Below are positions 13,501 to 26,500 of a stretch of DNA of 64,000 bases, in pieces. Below the pieces are notes generated by a model. The model had not been told where the DNA came from. It worked only from the letters and a program-made list of their open reading frames with translations, and made no database searches. This DNA is from Asterochloris sp. CNOR1 (lineage: Eukaryota > Chlorophyta > Trebouxiophyceae > Trebouxiales > Trebouxiaceae), in NCBI GenBank assembly GCA_963969365.1, contig OZ017761.1, positions 1,736,001 to 1,800,000 on the forward strand, in the 5' to 3' direction. Numbering within the stretch: position 1 is the stretch's first letter; every line of letters begins with the position of its first letter. A program made the translations under genes and the position numbers.

Positions 13501-13867
13501 CAGGTGCTGCCCGCTCTCGGCTGACGCTAGGCTCAGCATGTGCAGCTGCAGCTGTGGGAAGCACAGCCCCACGCTCCGTGCCTGCATGGCGGCCCAGCTT
13601 CAACCTGCACTCCCCCTGCAGGACGCCCTCTCTGCTCTCCTGCAGGTGCAGCCTGGGGTGCAGCACCCCACACCCAGCGCCTGCATGGTGGCCCAGCTAC
13701 AGACGATGGGCATGCACTCCGACGGCGACACCGCATCCTCCGTCGCGGGGTCCCCCACGCACCCGCACGTGTCCAATGCAATTAGCTTGGCCGCAGAGGA
13801 TGTGCCTGACAGTGCCAGGGCCCCTGGCCTGGAGTCAGGCACCTCCAGCTGCGGCGAGTCGAGCTAG
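10596..13867 (+). CDS. F-box protein
   Basis: Probable substrate adaptor of an SCF-type ubiquitin ligase. Seven phase-consistent exons (10596-10831, 10930-11006, 11255-11430, 11744-11842, 12641-12771, 12951-13257, 13622-13867) give about 423 residues. The F-box lies near residues 27-62: LALPLDIQEQIWEHLDAF with a leucine/arginine helix, continuing across the intron to SWKERLLWD. The middle (residues about 105-290) is a compact domain with alternating beta-type segments that I cannot name; it should hold the target-binding surface. The C-terminal 100 residues are proline/leucine- then serine-rich and probably disordered. The first upstream start-like codon in frame is GTG; ATG 10596 is used. 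An intron-retaining end at 13275 is possible for the sixth exon. Confidence 0.7.
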
Positions 13868-14483
13868 GTTTCCTGGCTCGGCAGACCTGTCTTGGGCGAT
13901 CTGCCAGGCATTCTTCCACCTCTACAGGCTACCTCCCACCAACAACAGGTCCTACACGCTGGGCGTCTCTTGACCCTTCAGGTGTACTGGGCGGCGCTGC
14001 ATGCCGCAGCCTCCTGGTGCACCTGCTTACTCGCACTGCAAGCTGCTCGGCAGCCCCAACGCCATGACCACACAAGATGCCTCCCCCACTCTGAATGCAC
14101 CCCAGGCCTCTGAGTGCATCGCTTTCGTCAGTTAGCAGCTCACGCTTATCTACGACACTGCTCCGACCCCTCTGCATTGCGCCTTCAGACAGTGAGAGCA
14201 GACGCTTGCTCATGTACACCACACAAATCAACCCAAGCAAGCTCAGCGGAACCTTATATCCCTTTCAAAGTTTTGCACAATGCTCTCCCTCTACATTGCG
14301 TTGCCCACGTTTCTCCACTTGTTTGATTGTCAAGGAAGTTCAGCGCTGCCATCAGTGAACGCGCTTTCATTATGAGATCGCTGGATGTGAATGCTCTGTA
14401 GAAAACAAATTCTTGGAGGTGTGAGCCAATTTTGGCTTTACGTAGCTCTATGTGTTCTCAACGAGTAAGTTGAATGAAGCCTG
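13868..14483. other. Gap between convergent F-box and GH26 genes
   Basis: The 616 bp between two convergent 3' ends hold presumed 3' UTRs of both. No coding signal, repeat or RNA gene was recognised. Confidence 0.4.
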
Positions 14484-17400
14484 TCAAAACAGCATGTGTG
14501 CAGCCACCACAGCAGCGATGCTAAGTAGCATGGCAATGGCTGCTGTGCCATGTATGCTGGGTGCTGCAGCACCATATTGTGCAAGACTGTCCCCTGAGCT
14601 GCTGGTGCCCTGTCTGAGGCAGTTGGGCACACTGCTATAGGCAGCTGTGGACTGGATGGTGAAGTCTGAGACACTTTCAGTGATGAGGCCCCCAGTGCTG
14701 CCAGATGAGGCCTTGTTGGTCAGAGTGATCCAATCACTCAGGAACAACCAGTACCTGCAGAAGAGGGCCGCCGGCAAGGTTCTGGAATGCTGCAGATGGA
14801 GCCCACAAATGGTTCAAGAGTGCACGCAGAGCAGTGCTCAGGCTCTCAGGGGTCGCGCAGATGGTGGTGCTGGCTGGTGCTAGCGCACTCTTGGAGGCAT
14901 CATCAAGGTGATGGCAGAGAGAGTCTGGACAGCCCTCCTCCCTGGCTGTGCAGAAACATATTTGGCTGGAACACAGCCCTAGCTGCCGAGAGATGCATCC
15001 CTGTGCGGCCAGCACGACCGATGTTGCTGCAAACTTGTGCTGCGCTTGAACTGTTCAGCGTGCCAGCAGGAGCGCAGCAGGCACGCCACACAGTGCAGGC
15101 GAGCAGCAGGCAAGCTGTAGAGCAACCAGGCAGCAGGCACCCAGCTTTGCACCCCAGCAGTGCGCCAGCCACTGTGGCAATCTGGCACCCACCCCAGCAA
15201 GGCCGCCCGGGACAGGACCGAAAGAGGCTGCTGTCTTGTGCACCATGTTGCCACAACAGAGCAGCATGAAGGCCCAGAGCGTCCGGGGCTCAGACAGCGC
15301 CCTCTGCAGAATGCAGGCTGCCATGTGCAGGCTGAGCAGAGCAACACTAGTTGCCAGAGCATCAAGGCCTGGAGGCATCCAGCGCTCCACTCACTTGCTC
15401 CCTGTCCCGTTGCTGGGTGTGGCAGCGGTTTCAGCCAGCCAGCCTTGGTGCACTGCTTTGTTGTTTGTAAACGTCCAGTCGATCAGGTCGTTGGAGACAG
15501 TGGCCTCTGTCTTGTTCTGGTCGAACCAGGAGATCAGCTTGAGGTTGGGCATGGCCACAGAGATGTCCAGGGCGTTTGTCGTGTCGCCATTCACATTGTA
15601 GAGCTGCAGCAAACACATGGACAACGCTTGGTGACTGATGACATTGCACAGAAGTAGGGCTCTTGCGGACTGTGTTCGGCTTTGGGCATGCGGCAGGTCC
15701 CGCGTTGGCAACACGCAATGCTGGCAAGCTGCAGGCCCAGACATGAGTACCTGCAGCAATTTGTGGCGGCGCTGGCTGGAAGCGCCTGCTGTCTGGAAAA
15801 GGTGGCCTTCAAAGTGCTCAGCTGCAGCACAAACAAGTGCAAGACGATGCTGTCGTGGTGCCAGAAGTCAGCAAGCTTGCCATGTTGGCCACGAAATTGC
15901 TTCCCACGCTCACCAGCTGGCTTCACACAGATGTGACAGACAGTTGTTACAACCCCTCATCTGCCCGCTGCCTTGCCAAGGGCAGCAGGGATGATAAAAT
16001 GCCCAGGTGTCCCATACCCCAGGCGGATTGGCAAGACAGCCCTGCCTGGCTTCCCTGGCCGTCAGAGCAGCTGCCTGAGCTGCGCCAGCCTCTGAGCTCA
16101 CCTGCTGTCCTAGCAAAGCTTTGCTGGACATCTCTGAGGGCCCCTGTCCTGTCGCTTACCTCACTTCTGCCACTCATGCAGCCCCTGAGCTCACCTGCTG
16201 CCACCAGGTGGACTTGATGGACAGCTCCGAGGCTCCCTGGCCAGCCTGGTTCTCATTGTACAGCGCTGAAGTCTCCGGCACGCACATGGGCTTGCCATGA
16301 GTGGAGTTGCTGCCTGAGTAGACCTCATAGAAGTTGGGGATGCCTCTGTAGTCCACAGAGGCGGACACAAAGGTGCCAAAGATCTGCAACAGGAGCAGCA
16401 GGTCAGCCAAGGCAATGTCAACCAGATGACATCTCTGTAGTCCTTGCATGAGAACCCCAGACTCCAGAGATCTGCAGCAGGCACAGCAGCTCAACCAGAT
16501 CAATGGCAATCAGAGGACACCTCTATAGTCCTTGCATGGAAGCTTCAGGTTCTGAGGATCAGTCAGAGCAGTGCCACCTAGAGGACACCCCTGTAGTCCT
16601 TGCATGAGAGCCCCAGGCTTTCATAGAGCTGCGGCAGGCACGGCAGGGCAGGGGCTGGCTGGCGCTCAAGTGGTGGGCCTGTGTGACATGTGTGCACTGA
16701 TGGGCTGATTGGCAAAGCCAAAGCTTCACGCGTGCACATCAGGTTTGCTGCCAGAACTGAGTTCTGGACACCTGCAGCAAGCACACCAGAACTGCTGATG
16801 GACAGATGTGAGGCTGACAGCCACCGGCATGTGCATGGCAGGTCTCAAAGGGCGAACATGTTCAGGTGCTTGAGTGCCGGTGGGATGGGCTTCATCAAAG
16901 TCGGCCGCCACGTTGCATCATCTGTGCCCTGGCACTGACTCAGAGCTAGCATGCCTCCTGCAAAGCAGGCAAGCAGCAAAGAACTGCACATAGCAAGCAT
17001 CCCCAAAAGAGGTGTAGCTTGCACACCGTTGATGTAAATGTCCGTGGCAGTGGCACAACATTGGCTCCGTATGGGAAGGAGGTGCCAAAGTGGTAGATGC
17101 TGCAGCCCACCCAATCAACGTAGTCATCTCCCTGCAGCCAGCAGCCACAGGTTTGACCAGCACTGAGCTGTGGTGGGCCTGCAAAGCCAGTGGCTGGCAT
17201 GGACCTCTAAAAGCGGCAGATGGCACCTATGATAAACGAACGTTCCTGAAGGCAGGCACCTCCCACCTTGGGTAGGTTGGTACAGCAAGCAGCGCTGGAT
17301 GCCAACCTCAGGTCGGACCAAACCAAAGCCTGCTGGCCAGCGCCCAGGACTCAGCATATGTAGCACCAGCCCCCATAGCAGTGGTTCAAGGATCAGAGAG

Positions 17401-19637
17401 TTCATCACACTGCTTGATCTGGCTGTCTCCCAGTGCGTCCCCTGCTCGTCGACGCCAGCATTGCAAAAAGCCGCTCCTGCCTGCACTTACGGGTCCCAGG
17501 CAAACCAGGCCTACCAAGCCCCCCAGAAGCCACCTACTTGAGGTGCAGACTTGGCTGCACCATGGTGCAGGCAGCATGGCTCACAGGGTAGAAGGGGGCA
17601 TAGGGGTCGTCAGTTTGTGTGATCTGGCCGTCTCCATTGGTGTCCATGGCTTTGAAGTCAGTGGTGGAAACATAGTCTGCGATGGCTGTGCCGTTGGGGA
17701 AGGGGTAACCGCCCCCATTGTTGGGGGCCCACAGCATGAAGGTGCGGCAGGTGTACTGCACACAGAGGCCAGAAGACTTGAGGTCGCAGCAGGAGCAGTG
17801 GTGCTGTGATATGAGACGCCCACAGTTAGAGGTGCAGCAGGTGTACTGCAGGCAGGGGCACCAAGGCAGGCATGCTCAAAGCATCAGGGCACAGTAGGTG
17901 CTTGGTCAGCGGCATATGACAGACGCAGATGTGATGCATGCAAAGGCAGTCTTTGGCACCAGGCAGGGGGCTGTGGGGTGTCTAGGGCTGGACAGCTCTC
18001 AGGTAGCATTTGCAACAGCTCTCGGCGGTTGTGACTGACAACAGGATGCAGCAATGCTGTTCCTGACACCGCCTTGCATTGTGAGGACCGCCGTGCCTTG
18101 CTGGCAACCTCACCTGACGAATGGCATTAGTCATGCGTTGGAAGGCTGCCACATACTCTGTGGGCTGCTGGCCCCAGTTGTACCAGTTCCCTGCAATGCA
18201 GCAGTGGCAGCTTGAGACCCATGGGTGCTAGGATAGACAGCACGCGGCATGATGGCTCGCTGCATGTCTGCCAGGCCTTTCACTAAACGCTCTGAAGGGT
18301 GCCAGCTGTGCTGCAGAGAATGCTGGAGTGCCGCAAGGGCACGCCTGAAAGACATCATGGCTACCAAGCTCTGCCTTGGCGTGCACTGGCTCAGACAGGT
18401 GCACAACATGAGAAAGGCTGTGTGCCCCACAACACGCACACAGGCAGACTCAGCATAGCACTGCAGCGTGCTCACAGGAGGCCTGCAAACGCAATGCAAT
18501 CGAGCCCAAGCCAGTGCCACTTGATGCCCCGCAGCACTACACTGCTCTCACCATTCATCTCATGCCCAAACTCAATCATCACGATAGCGCCCTGCTGCTC
18601 ATAGCCGTTCAGGACCTTGGCAAAGCTGGTGGCCACTGCATCTGTCATGGCTGCCAGGCCCGCAGTGGGCTGAGCCACGATGATGGCCAGGGCCCCCTTG
18701 ACTGCAATCTGCACCAGAGAGAGGCTGTGGGTTGATGACGGTGCCAGTACACTGACAGCAGAGAACCCAGGCGGTTGCAGCCTCCCAAAGACACAGGCTG
18801 CCTGCTGTGCTGAAGCCTGGCCCCTGGGCCCTCTGCGTCGGTGAGTCAGGCAGCCAGCAGCCAGTCCTAGATGGATGCAAGCACGGCATAACACTCTAAG
18901 TCGTACGGGTGATGGATGCATCATGCTTCAAGCAAAGGCCTGCGGCGAATGAAGTAAGGGGGCTGCTTTAGGTCGGCCTGCATGCACCTGCACGTCCTGC
19001 GACAGCAGGCAATTGCTCCAATGCCGGTGCTGTGGGCCAACATGAGCTGGCAAGACCATCATCACCACAGAGACAGGCTGGAACAAGCAACAACTGACCT
19101 GGGGGACAACGTTATCTAGGAGCCCCTTGTCCTGTGCATTCAGGGGCAAACTGCAGCATCAAGCTGGTGTCAGCACAGGGGCAAGCATGGCAGCATCTTG
19201 TGTGTGGTGCTGGCCACAATGCAGGCTTGTCACACTCTGGCATTGCAGTGAGTGTCTCAGGCACTTTGAGGGGTACGGGAGCAACCCAAAGCAAACAATG
19301 CCTTTGTGCACAGGGTGCCAGCAGCAGCAATATCAGGTGCACTTCACAGGCCGCTGCTGGGTGTGCTGCTGCTTTGCAAGCACTCTCTTTGTTTCTCAGA
19401 CACCATGGCACAGCCATGCGGCCACGGCCTGCACATGTCTGCTCACTTGATGTAGACAGTGTAGCTGGCAGGGTTTATCTGCGCATACAGGGAGTAGTCG
19501 TTGACGGACTTCCACTCATTCCAGTCGATGCTGACACCAATGAAGGCCCCCGATGCGGGCACAAGGGGATTGGTGGCCTGGACCAGCGCTGCAGCAGCTA
19601 ACAGGAGGGCAGCCACCCGCTGCAACAGCTGCACCAT
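14484..19637 (-). CDS. Secreted GPI-anchored GH26-like glycoside hydrolase
   Basis: Likely cell-surface beta-mannanase or related beta-glycanase of family GH26; substrate inferred. Nine exons in gene order, all phase-consistent: 19447-19637, 19099-19150, 18552-18708, 18114-18190, 17585-17755, 17027-17131, 16195-16383, 15395-15603, 14484-14754, giving 473 residues. Residues 1-21 are a signal peptide. The acid/base motif GHEMNG|NWYNWG (about 129-139) is joined across an intron. The nucleophile region is KPMCVPETSALY, with Glu near 288. Residues 197-208 form an EF-hand-like loop, DTNGDGQITQTD, followed by DDPYAPFYP and then DYVDWVG. The last exon ends in a hydrophobic tail after small residues (MLLSIAAVVAAHMLF), typical of GPI attachment. 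A stop at 15391 would end the protein earlier, but the splice at 15394 is exactly in phase and gives the anchor. Confidence 0.82.
16343..16635. repeat. Exon fragment and three intronic copies in GH26 gene
   Basis: The exon segment CCTCTGTAGTCC at 16343 recurs in the neighbouring intron at about 16433, 16521 and 16590. The intronic copies share extra sequence (TGTAGTCCTTGCATG). They sit 5' of the exon in gene orientation, with spacing of about 70-90 bp. Confidence 0.7.
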
Positions 19638-20535
19638 GGCACCACAGCTGGAACTGCTGCTGCACGCAGATCAGGCTGGGCTCTGCCTTGCGTGTGCAGG
19701 GCTGTGCAGTCCTTGCTCGGGTTCAGTCAGCAGCTGAGCATGCCAGCGTCGACCTGAATGTGCTCCTGTCCTGCCTGCAGAGGCATAGCAGCTGTTTCCA
19801 TAACCTCTCTGCATCTCCATCACCAATCTGAGACTGCATGCCTTGCCTGAATGCGCAAGTCGCTGTTGGGGCGCACGCGCTAATTACAATGCTTGCGAGC
19901 AGGGAGCAGCGGGGAACACGAGGCTGTGGTCAAAGCAGGGCAGCAAGCTGCTCAATCAGGAGGAGACCTGCAGGGTTGATCAGCCAACCACGCAGGTCAG
20001 GTCAAAAACTCGCCGAAAACCACAGCCTGTGGCTTTCGCTCATGCAGAGGCATCTGTGGCACCAGTGAATCGTGCAGAGGTGGGCAGTGCATGAAGATTG
20101 CCCTGTTCATGCGCCGTCCATGTCGCAGGCCAAGTCCCACAGATGCGTCTATCGTCGGAATGGGATTGGACAGCTTAGCTTGAACATGATTAGCCAGCCA
20201 GCAGCTGCATGGATTCAGGAGTATAGCCTTGTCACACAGTGCTGCACCTGGCCTGCCGTTGGCGATGCACTGCTGCACAGCATGCTTGCCTGACATCCAT
20301 GATTGCTTCTGCAGACTGTACTCTGCCAGACAGAATTGCCACGTACACCCTGCCCCTACCTAAGAGGCAGTCTGACTTAAGGACGGCCCCAGCACCCCAG
20401 AGGCACCTGCAGGCCAGCAGCTGACCCCTGGGCACACCCCAGGCAGTCAGGCACCCCTACCGGTGGCAACACCCCACAGGGTGGCCCTAGCCGTGCCAGG
20501 CACGCAGGGCCTGACAAGCCTGCCGGCTGGACACG
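19638..20535. promoter_or_regulatory. Shared intergenic region of divergent GH26 and GT2-GH9 genes
   Basis: These 898 bp separate the two start codons of oppositely transcribed cell-wall genes. It must hold both promoters and 5' UTRs. No TATA box or named element stands out. The assignment rests on the gene models only. Confidence 0.55.
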
Positions 20536-23500
20536 ATGTCATCCGATCGGGACCACACGCGGCGGGCAGCCCAGGAGCCCGTCCCGCACCGCACCGGCTC
20601 TGTGGAGCACCGCTGGTCCCCCTCACAAACAATGCACCCAGGGAGCGCAGGGCTGACCATGGTGCGTCAGCCCTCTGGCGGCATGCCCCGCGCCCTGAGC
20701 GCAGCGCTGGACCGCGAGATGTCGGGGCAGCTGCCGCCCTCGGTGGTGCCCATTGTGCCCGCGCGACCAGGGTCCGGAATCCCTGGGCACGCTCTGGAGC
20801 TAGATCCAGCCAGGTGGGAGCCACATGCACCAGTGCATGGGTGCATGAGTCTAGGCTGTGTAGGAGTTGTGGAGCTTGATCCAGCCCAGCTGGGGCCAGG
20901 CCGTCACTGGTGGAGACGCCTGGATGTAGCTTGGGCCGATATGACTGCTCGACCTGTTGCATGCCGCCCTTGCTGACGCCTATTGTGCCGACGCACGATT
21001 GGGGTCAGTGATTCCTGTACAGGGCGGATGCTGCTGACGTCGGCAAAATTTCACCTTGGGCCTTGCTATAATGCTCTCAAGCAGCCTTGCACTGCAAGGT
21101 AGCATGTCTTCTTGCAAGACTGGTGAGTGCTGCATACAGCAGATCTTCCCTACAGGGCTGTCAACTGGAGCTGCCTGCATGGGAAGGCTTCTCTGCAGGG
21201 CTCTGCAACAGCTGCTGTTCTGCATGGGTCCCCTGGGAGCAGCCTTTGGCAGAAGTTCGCCACTTTATTTCAGGCGAACCTCCTTGAGCGGCCCACCCCT
21301 AGAAAAGGTGAAGGAGGCTGGGTCAGGGATCAACTTAGATGCGTATGCGGGCGACAACACGGGGACCATTAAGGCGCAGACGATGCAGGCTCTGCAGCCG
21401 CCGTCTGAGGCCTCCAATGTCCCCTTCTTTGTGGTGAGGCTGCCTGATACTATGACAGCCTGTGCATGACGGCGGCCCGTGCCGGCACCATTGACTGTCT
21501 GCAACTGTGTTGCTGCCGGTCACTCCATTTGCCATCAAGACAGGCCCAGCAAGCAGTGCAATCAAGTACAAATTGGTGGGTTGCAGCACTGCCAACATGG
21601 CATGCTCCGCAGGACATTATGTGGTGGTTTCATTGCTGTTAGGCTCTGCCAATGCAGCTGCCGTGAAGGTGGCATGCAGTAGCACTGGCCCTCTACACTC
21701 TTAGAAAGTCTTGTTCTGTCCAAACATGCCACTAGCTCCAATGCAACACTTGATTGCGTGTCCATACTATCCTGCCTGCAGAGCATGCTCCTCTGGCCCT
21801 TTCAGATATGTTGTAAGTGTCCCACGCCTACTGCCTGCAGAAACGAGTCAACACCTTCGGCCTGCTGCTGTTCCTGCTGTTCTGTGCTGTATACGTGTTC
21901 TACTTCTACGTCAGAATAGCCCACACCCTTCAGACAGGGTTCCTTGGCTACTCCATCTTTGTACTTGTCATTGAATTCATTAGCAGCACCAACATGGTGA
22001 GGCTCAGCTTGCACTATCAAGCATGCAGGCGCTGCATGCTTTGAGGCTCCTTGCAGCCTCTGAGGCTGTCAGCAGGGAGATTGGCACATCATGTTGCAGA
22101 GCCTTGTTTCTCAACTTGCTCAAGCACAGCCTGCAGTGCTGGTCACGCAGAATGAGGCTGGCTTTAGCAAATTCGTCATAAGGCGCCTCAGCATACTCGG
22201 CAGCACCTGTGCAGCCTCCTGCTCACCCAGAGAGCACAGCTCAAGTTCAGCACATCGTCACCAGCTGCCCGCAGCCTGCACAGCTACACTGACTGCTGCT
22301 TGCATCGTTTGACGAGCAGTGTCCAGCACCTCCCTCAAGCTGCTTGCGGCAAGGACGACCCCACTGACTGCCAAATTAGTGGCCTGCAGCTCATGTGTGC
22401 CCTGCAGCCAAAACGCCTTTACCAAATGCTAACACTGTGGCCTGCAGCTCCTGTATGGCCTCCTGCTGACCCGGAGGAAGGCTTACGTTGAGCACCCTGT
22501 CACGCGGCGCTTCCACGTGCGTGTCCTCATCCCCTGCTACAGCGAGAGCCTGGAGATTGTCCAGGCCACCACACTGGCCGCATTCAGGGCTGCGTTGCCC
22601 CCCGGCTGTGAGCGCACAGGTGAGGGTCGCTGCCTGAGTGCTGCTCAGCATGGGTGCAGCCGCCTACAGCAATGTAGTGCAGTCCAAGACCCAATGAGAG
22701 CTGTGCTGCTGCCAGTGTATCAATTGCTTAGATGGAGGAGTGGGGGCTGCTTTGCTGCTAGGTGTGAGCCCAGTTGTGGCCACAGCTGCGCTCCTGCCTA
22801 ACCGCAACTGCACATGAGGGCCCCTGCCAGGATGCTGCCTGGTGTGGGTCCAGCTGCGCTCAGAGCTGTGCTGCTGCCTAGCTGCAACCTGACAAGTGAG
22901 GGGATGGAGACTGCATAGCTGGGCAGGTTGTGTATAATGGTGCCAGCATAGCAGAGGAGGCCACATGGCTCAAGATCAAGATGTGGGAATAGCAATGCTG
23001 GTGCCGCTGCTCAGTGCCAGCTGATTGCAAAGGCACAGCGGCGGGATGCTGCATCACAAAAAAAAAAGCTTGTAATGCGCCATGCTTGTGCGCCTGCCAT
23101 GAGATGAGGGCAAGCGCCTCCGGAGCAGGCCTTCTGGCTGGCAGGCTTCTTCTTTGCCACGCCTCACTGCTGCCCCATCCCTGTTACAGTGTACATCTTG
23201 GATGATGGCAAGGATGCCTCCAAAAAGGCCTGGGTCAAGAACCTTGGGGAGGACAGGGTGGTTTACATCCCCGGCCACATCAAGGGCGAAAATGAGATCA
23301 ATGGGAAGGCCCACAACCTCAACAATGCGCTGGGCATGATCTACCCCCCTGGCCATGAGATCTCCTTGGAAGAGGTGAGCTGCAGTGCGCTGGACACTCA
23401 GCCTGGCAGCTATAAACCTACTGGGCTGAGGAGTCCAGCGGCGTTGGGGATGATTCTTGCCCGGCTGAGTAGCAACATGCTCACAATCACGGCCACAAGG

Positions 23501-26500
23501 AGAAGTCTGGCCAGGAACAGCTACTGGATGGTTGAGACGCATGGCTTGCATTCTGGCACTGCAGGTGCAGCCAGCCATTCTGTAGAATCCGGCCGGCCTG
23601 CCTCAACAGTGGTTGCTGCAGGCGCCTTTGCGCGATGCCAGGGGTGCATGCTCGTCATGTGGATTCTTGCAGGCTTGCGTGTGCTGACACATGCAGTCTG
23701 AGGGCCTCTGCACCGTGAGGCCCCCTGCAAATGGTCACCTGCAGGCTGTGCACTTTGAAAGCCATTTGTACAGTACATCTCTGAGCTGCATTGGTTTGCT
23801 GACTGCAACTACTCTCCTCTTTTAGCAAGGATACAAAGCTGCTTTGCCACTAACCATTCATCTGATGCCCTGCAGCTGCTGTGCGTCTTTGACGCTGACA
23901 TGGTGTGCACAGCCGAGTTCTTCTTGAAGACCATGCCCCGCATTGGAGATGACAAGGTGACCTGCCCTTCCCCAGCAGCCTTGTTGGCAGCAACTTTGCA
24001 TTGATCAGCTTCCGCAGAGTCTTGACTTGCCATGATGGCAGAGCCTGAGAGTGTAGCAGCTCTGGCACTGGCACCTCAATCTCTGACTGGTGCTCTCAGC
24101 ATCGCCAAGTTTGCTTGCAGATGGCATGCACCAGCTGTTGGTCATGGCTGGGTCACGGGCTGGTTGTGACTGCCGCACGTGAGCTCCTTGCATCAAAAAC
24201 CCAAAACTGGACCGAAGCGTGAATTTCTCTGCAGGTCAGCATTGTGCTGACGCCGCAGGCCTTCCACAACTACAAAACTGACAAGGACATCTTTAACCAC
24301 AGTGCCTTTGCCTACTGGAATGTCATGGTGCCTGGCGAGGACGCTTGGGGCCACATTGTCTGCACAGGCAAGTAGACACTGTGTTGCATGAGGCTAGTTG
24401 TGCATGATTGAGAACCCAGGAATGCCATGTGCTGGTCTCAGATGAGGGTGCCTGGCAAGACTTCCTGGGTCCACAGTGTCAGCACAGGTGCGCCCTCTGC
24501 CTGCTGCATCTGTGTTGCAGTGGCCGTGGCAGTGCCTGGTACCACGTTGCGTGCACAGGCATGCTTTCAGTGCTGCACAGGCGGCGGCCAACAAGATGTG
24601 CAGGGGGTTGGGTGCCAGGCTGTCATGCCTTGGGTGACATCGGGTGCACAGGTGTGTGCATTCCTGCTCCACCCACAGCAGTAGTGCCTCTCAATATTCC
24701 CCTTGCAAGCGAGATGGAGCGTACATACGCTGCAGCATAGCCAGGAGCAGGTCTGTGCTTCTCGCAGCTCTTGTAGCAGGGCAGAAAGCCTTGGACGCAA
24801 CTCCCTTCTGCACAGCTGACTGCAGGCGTCTGGCAAGAGTGGACAATCACCTGTATCTCTGGCCTTGCAGGCTCTAAGTCTGTCATGTCCACCTGGCATA
24901 CCAAGATTTCCTTGCAGTCCGTTTAGTAGAGTCTGCAAAGCTGTAACCTGTGCGTCCCTGCAGGATCCAACTTCCTCATGCGCGCCCGCTACTGCATGGA
25001 GGTCGGTGGCTTCCCCACATACACCATGTGCGAGGACTTTGCGCTGGCCCTGGAGTTCCAGGCAAAGGGCCTGCGCAGCGCCTACGTGCAGGAGTACCTG
25101 GCGGTGGGCGAGGTGCCCACCACCATCCGTGGGACCTTCCAGCAGCGATCTAGGTGAGCAGGATTCTATAATGGTCTTCATGTGCCCTGGAAGCTGCCTT
25201 TTTTGGCGATTTGGTAAGACCAGCAGGGCGAGGTGCCCACCAGCATGCGTGGCACCCAACAGCAGATCTTTGACTTCGGTGAAAGCGTGCATGCAGACCG
25301 TCATTTTGCACTTGGCAGCAATTAAGTGTGTTTCCTGTCTGCCTGCAGGTGGTGCAAGGGCGGCATGCAGATCTGGTTCTCGCGACGCAACTGGTGGATC
25401 CGGACAGACATCAGCCTCCTGCAGAAGATCATCTGGAGCATCAGCTGCTGGGGCTACCTGACACACTCCATCTCCTGCCCCGTCTTCCTGCTGATCCCTG
25501 TCATAGGCATCTGGCTGCGCATCTTCCCCCTGGAAAACAACATCTGGTGAGCTGCTTTGTGCAGCTGATCAGCTTGTAGCTGTGCGCACCGTGTCAGCTG
25601 CTGGCTGCTGATGCAGCCCTTGTGGAATGCTGGGTCTCCTGTGACCTTCTCTCAATGTGATAGGCACCCCTGACTTGGGTGCAGACATAGTATGGGAGGT
25701 GAGGTCCTAGCAGCTGCCTGGTGGCAGGTTTGAGTGTCCTGCACATACTCAGCAGCCTTCCCCTCCACATCAAGGCGAGGTGGCTCCATACTGAATGATC
25801 GCAACTGCAATGCCTGCAGGTTTGCGGCGGCGTTCACTCTCTACTTCTTGGTGATGCACATCATGGCCTACTGGTGCTCCGACTGGCTCACCTTCCGCAG
25901 CATCTGGTTTGCCTCCATCAACAGCAACAACATGTGGTTCTCCTTCCTCAAGGCCTGGACCAACGTGCTGGTCAGCAAGTTCACCCAAAAGCAGTCTGGC
26001 TTCAAGGTGTGTACTGCAACCTTGAGGGAGTGCATTAGTTGGGAGCTTTCTGGGATGTTGAGCTTGTTGCCGCAGCCTGAAATCAGTTCATTGTACAGAT
26101 AGGTGCTGCGTGGACTCTGCATCGTACAGGCTGCGAGAAATGTCCTGCATGCAAGAAATAGGGATTCTATAACAAGATCAGGAGGAGACACAAAAGCATG
26201 TCTCGCACAGGCTGTGACAGATGCAGGCTGCTGTTCAGTCTTCTGGCTTGCCACCTGTCCGCTCCTGCGCTCCCGTACTGGAATGGCAGACGGCCTCTGC
26301 TCAGCTGCCTTGCTGCACATCAGTGCCGCGTTTCTGCAGGTCCACCCCAACTCTGACACCACTGCAGCTCCCCGTATGAGACAGCACAAGAGGGCTGCAG
26401 CCCATGCCCAACACAAGGGTGGCATGCTGGTGCTTGCAGGTGACCCCAAAGTCCGACTCCATTGCAACCTCCACCCCCGTCAAGGGACAGAAGGCTGCAT

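Noticed and set aside
15391-15603. GH26 gene ending at the stop at 15391
   Set aside because: A strong donor at 15394 joins in phase to an exon with a GPI-type tail, which better explains the open sequence at 14484-14754.
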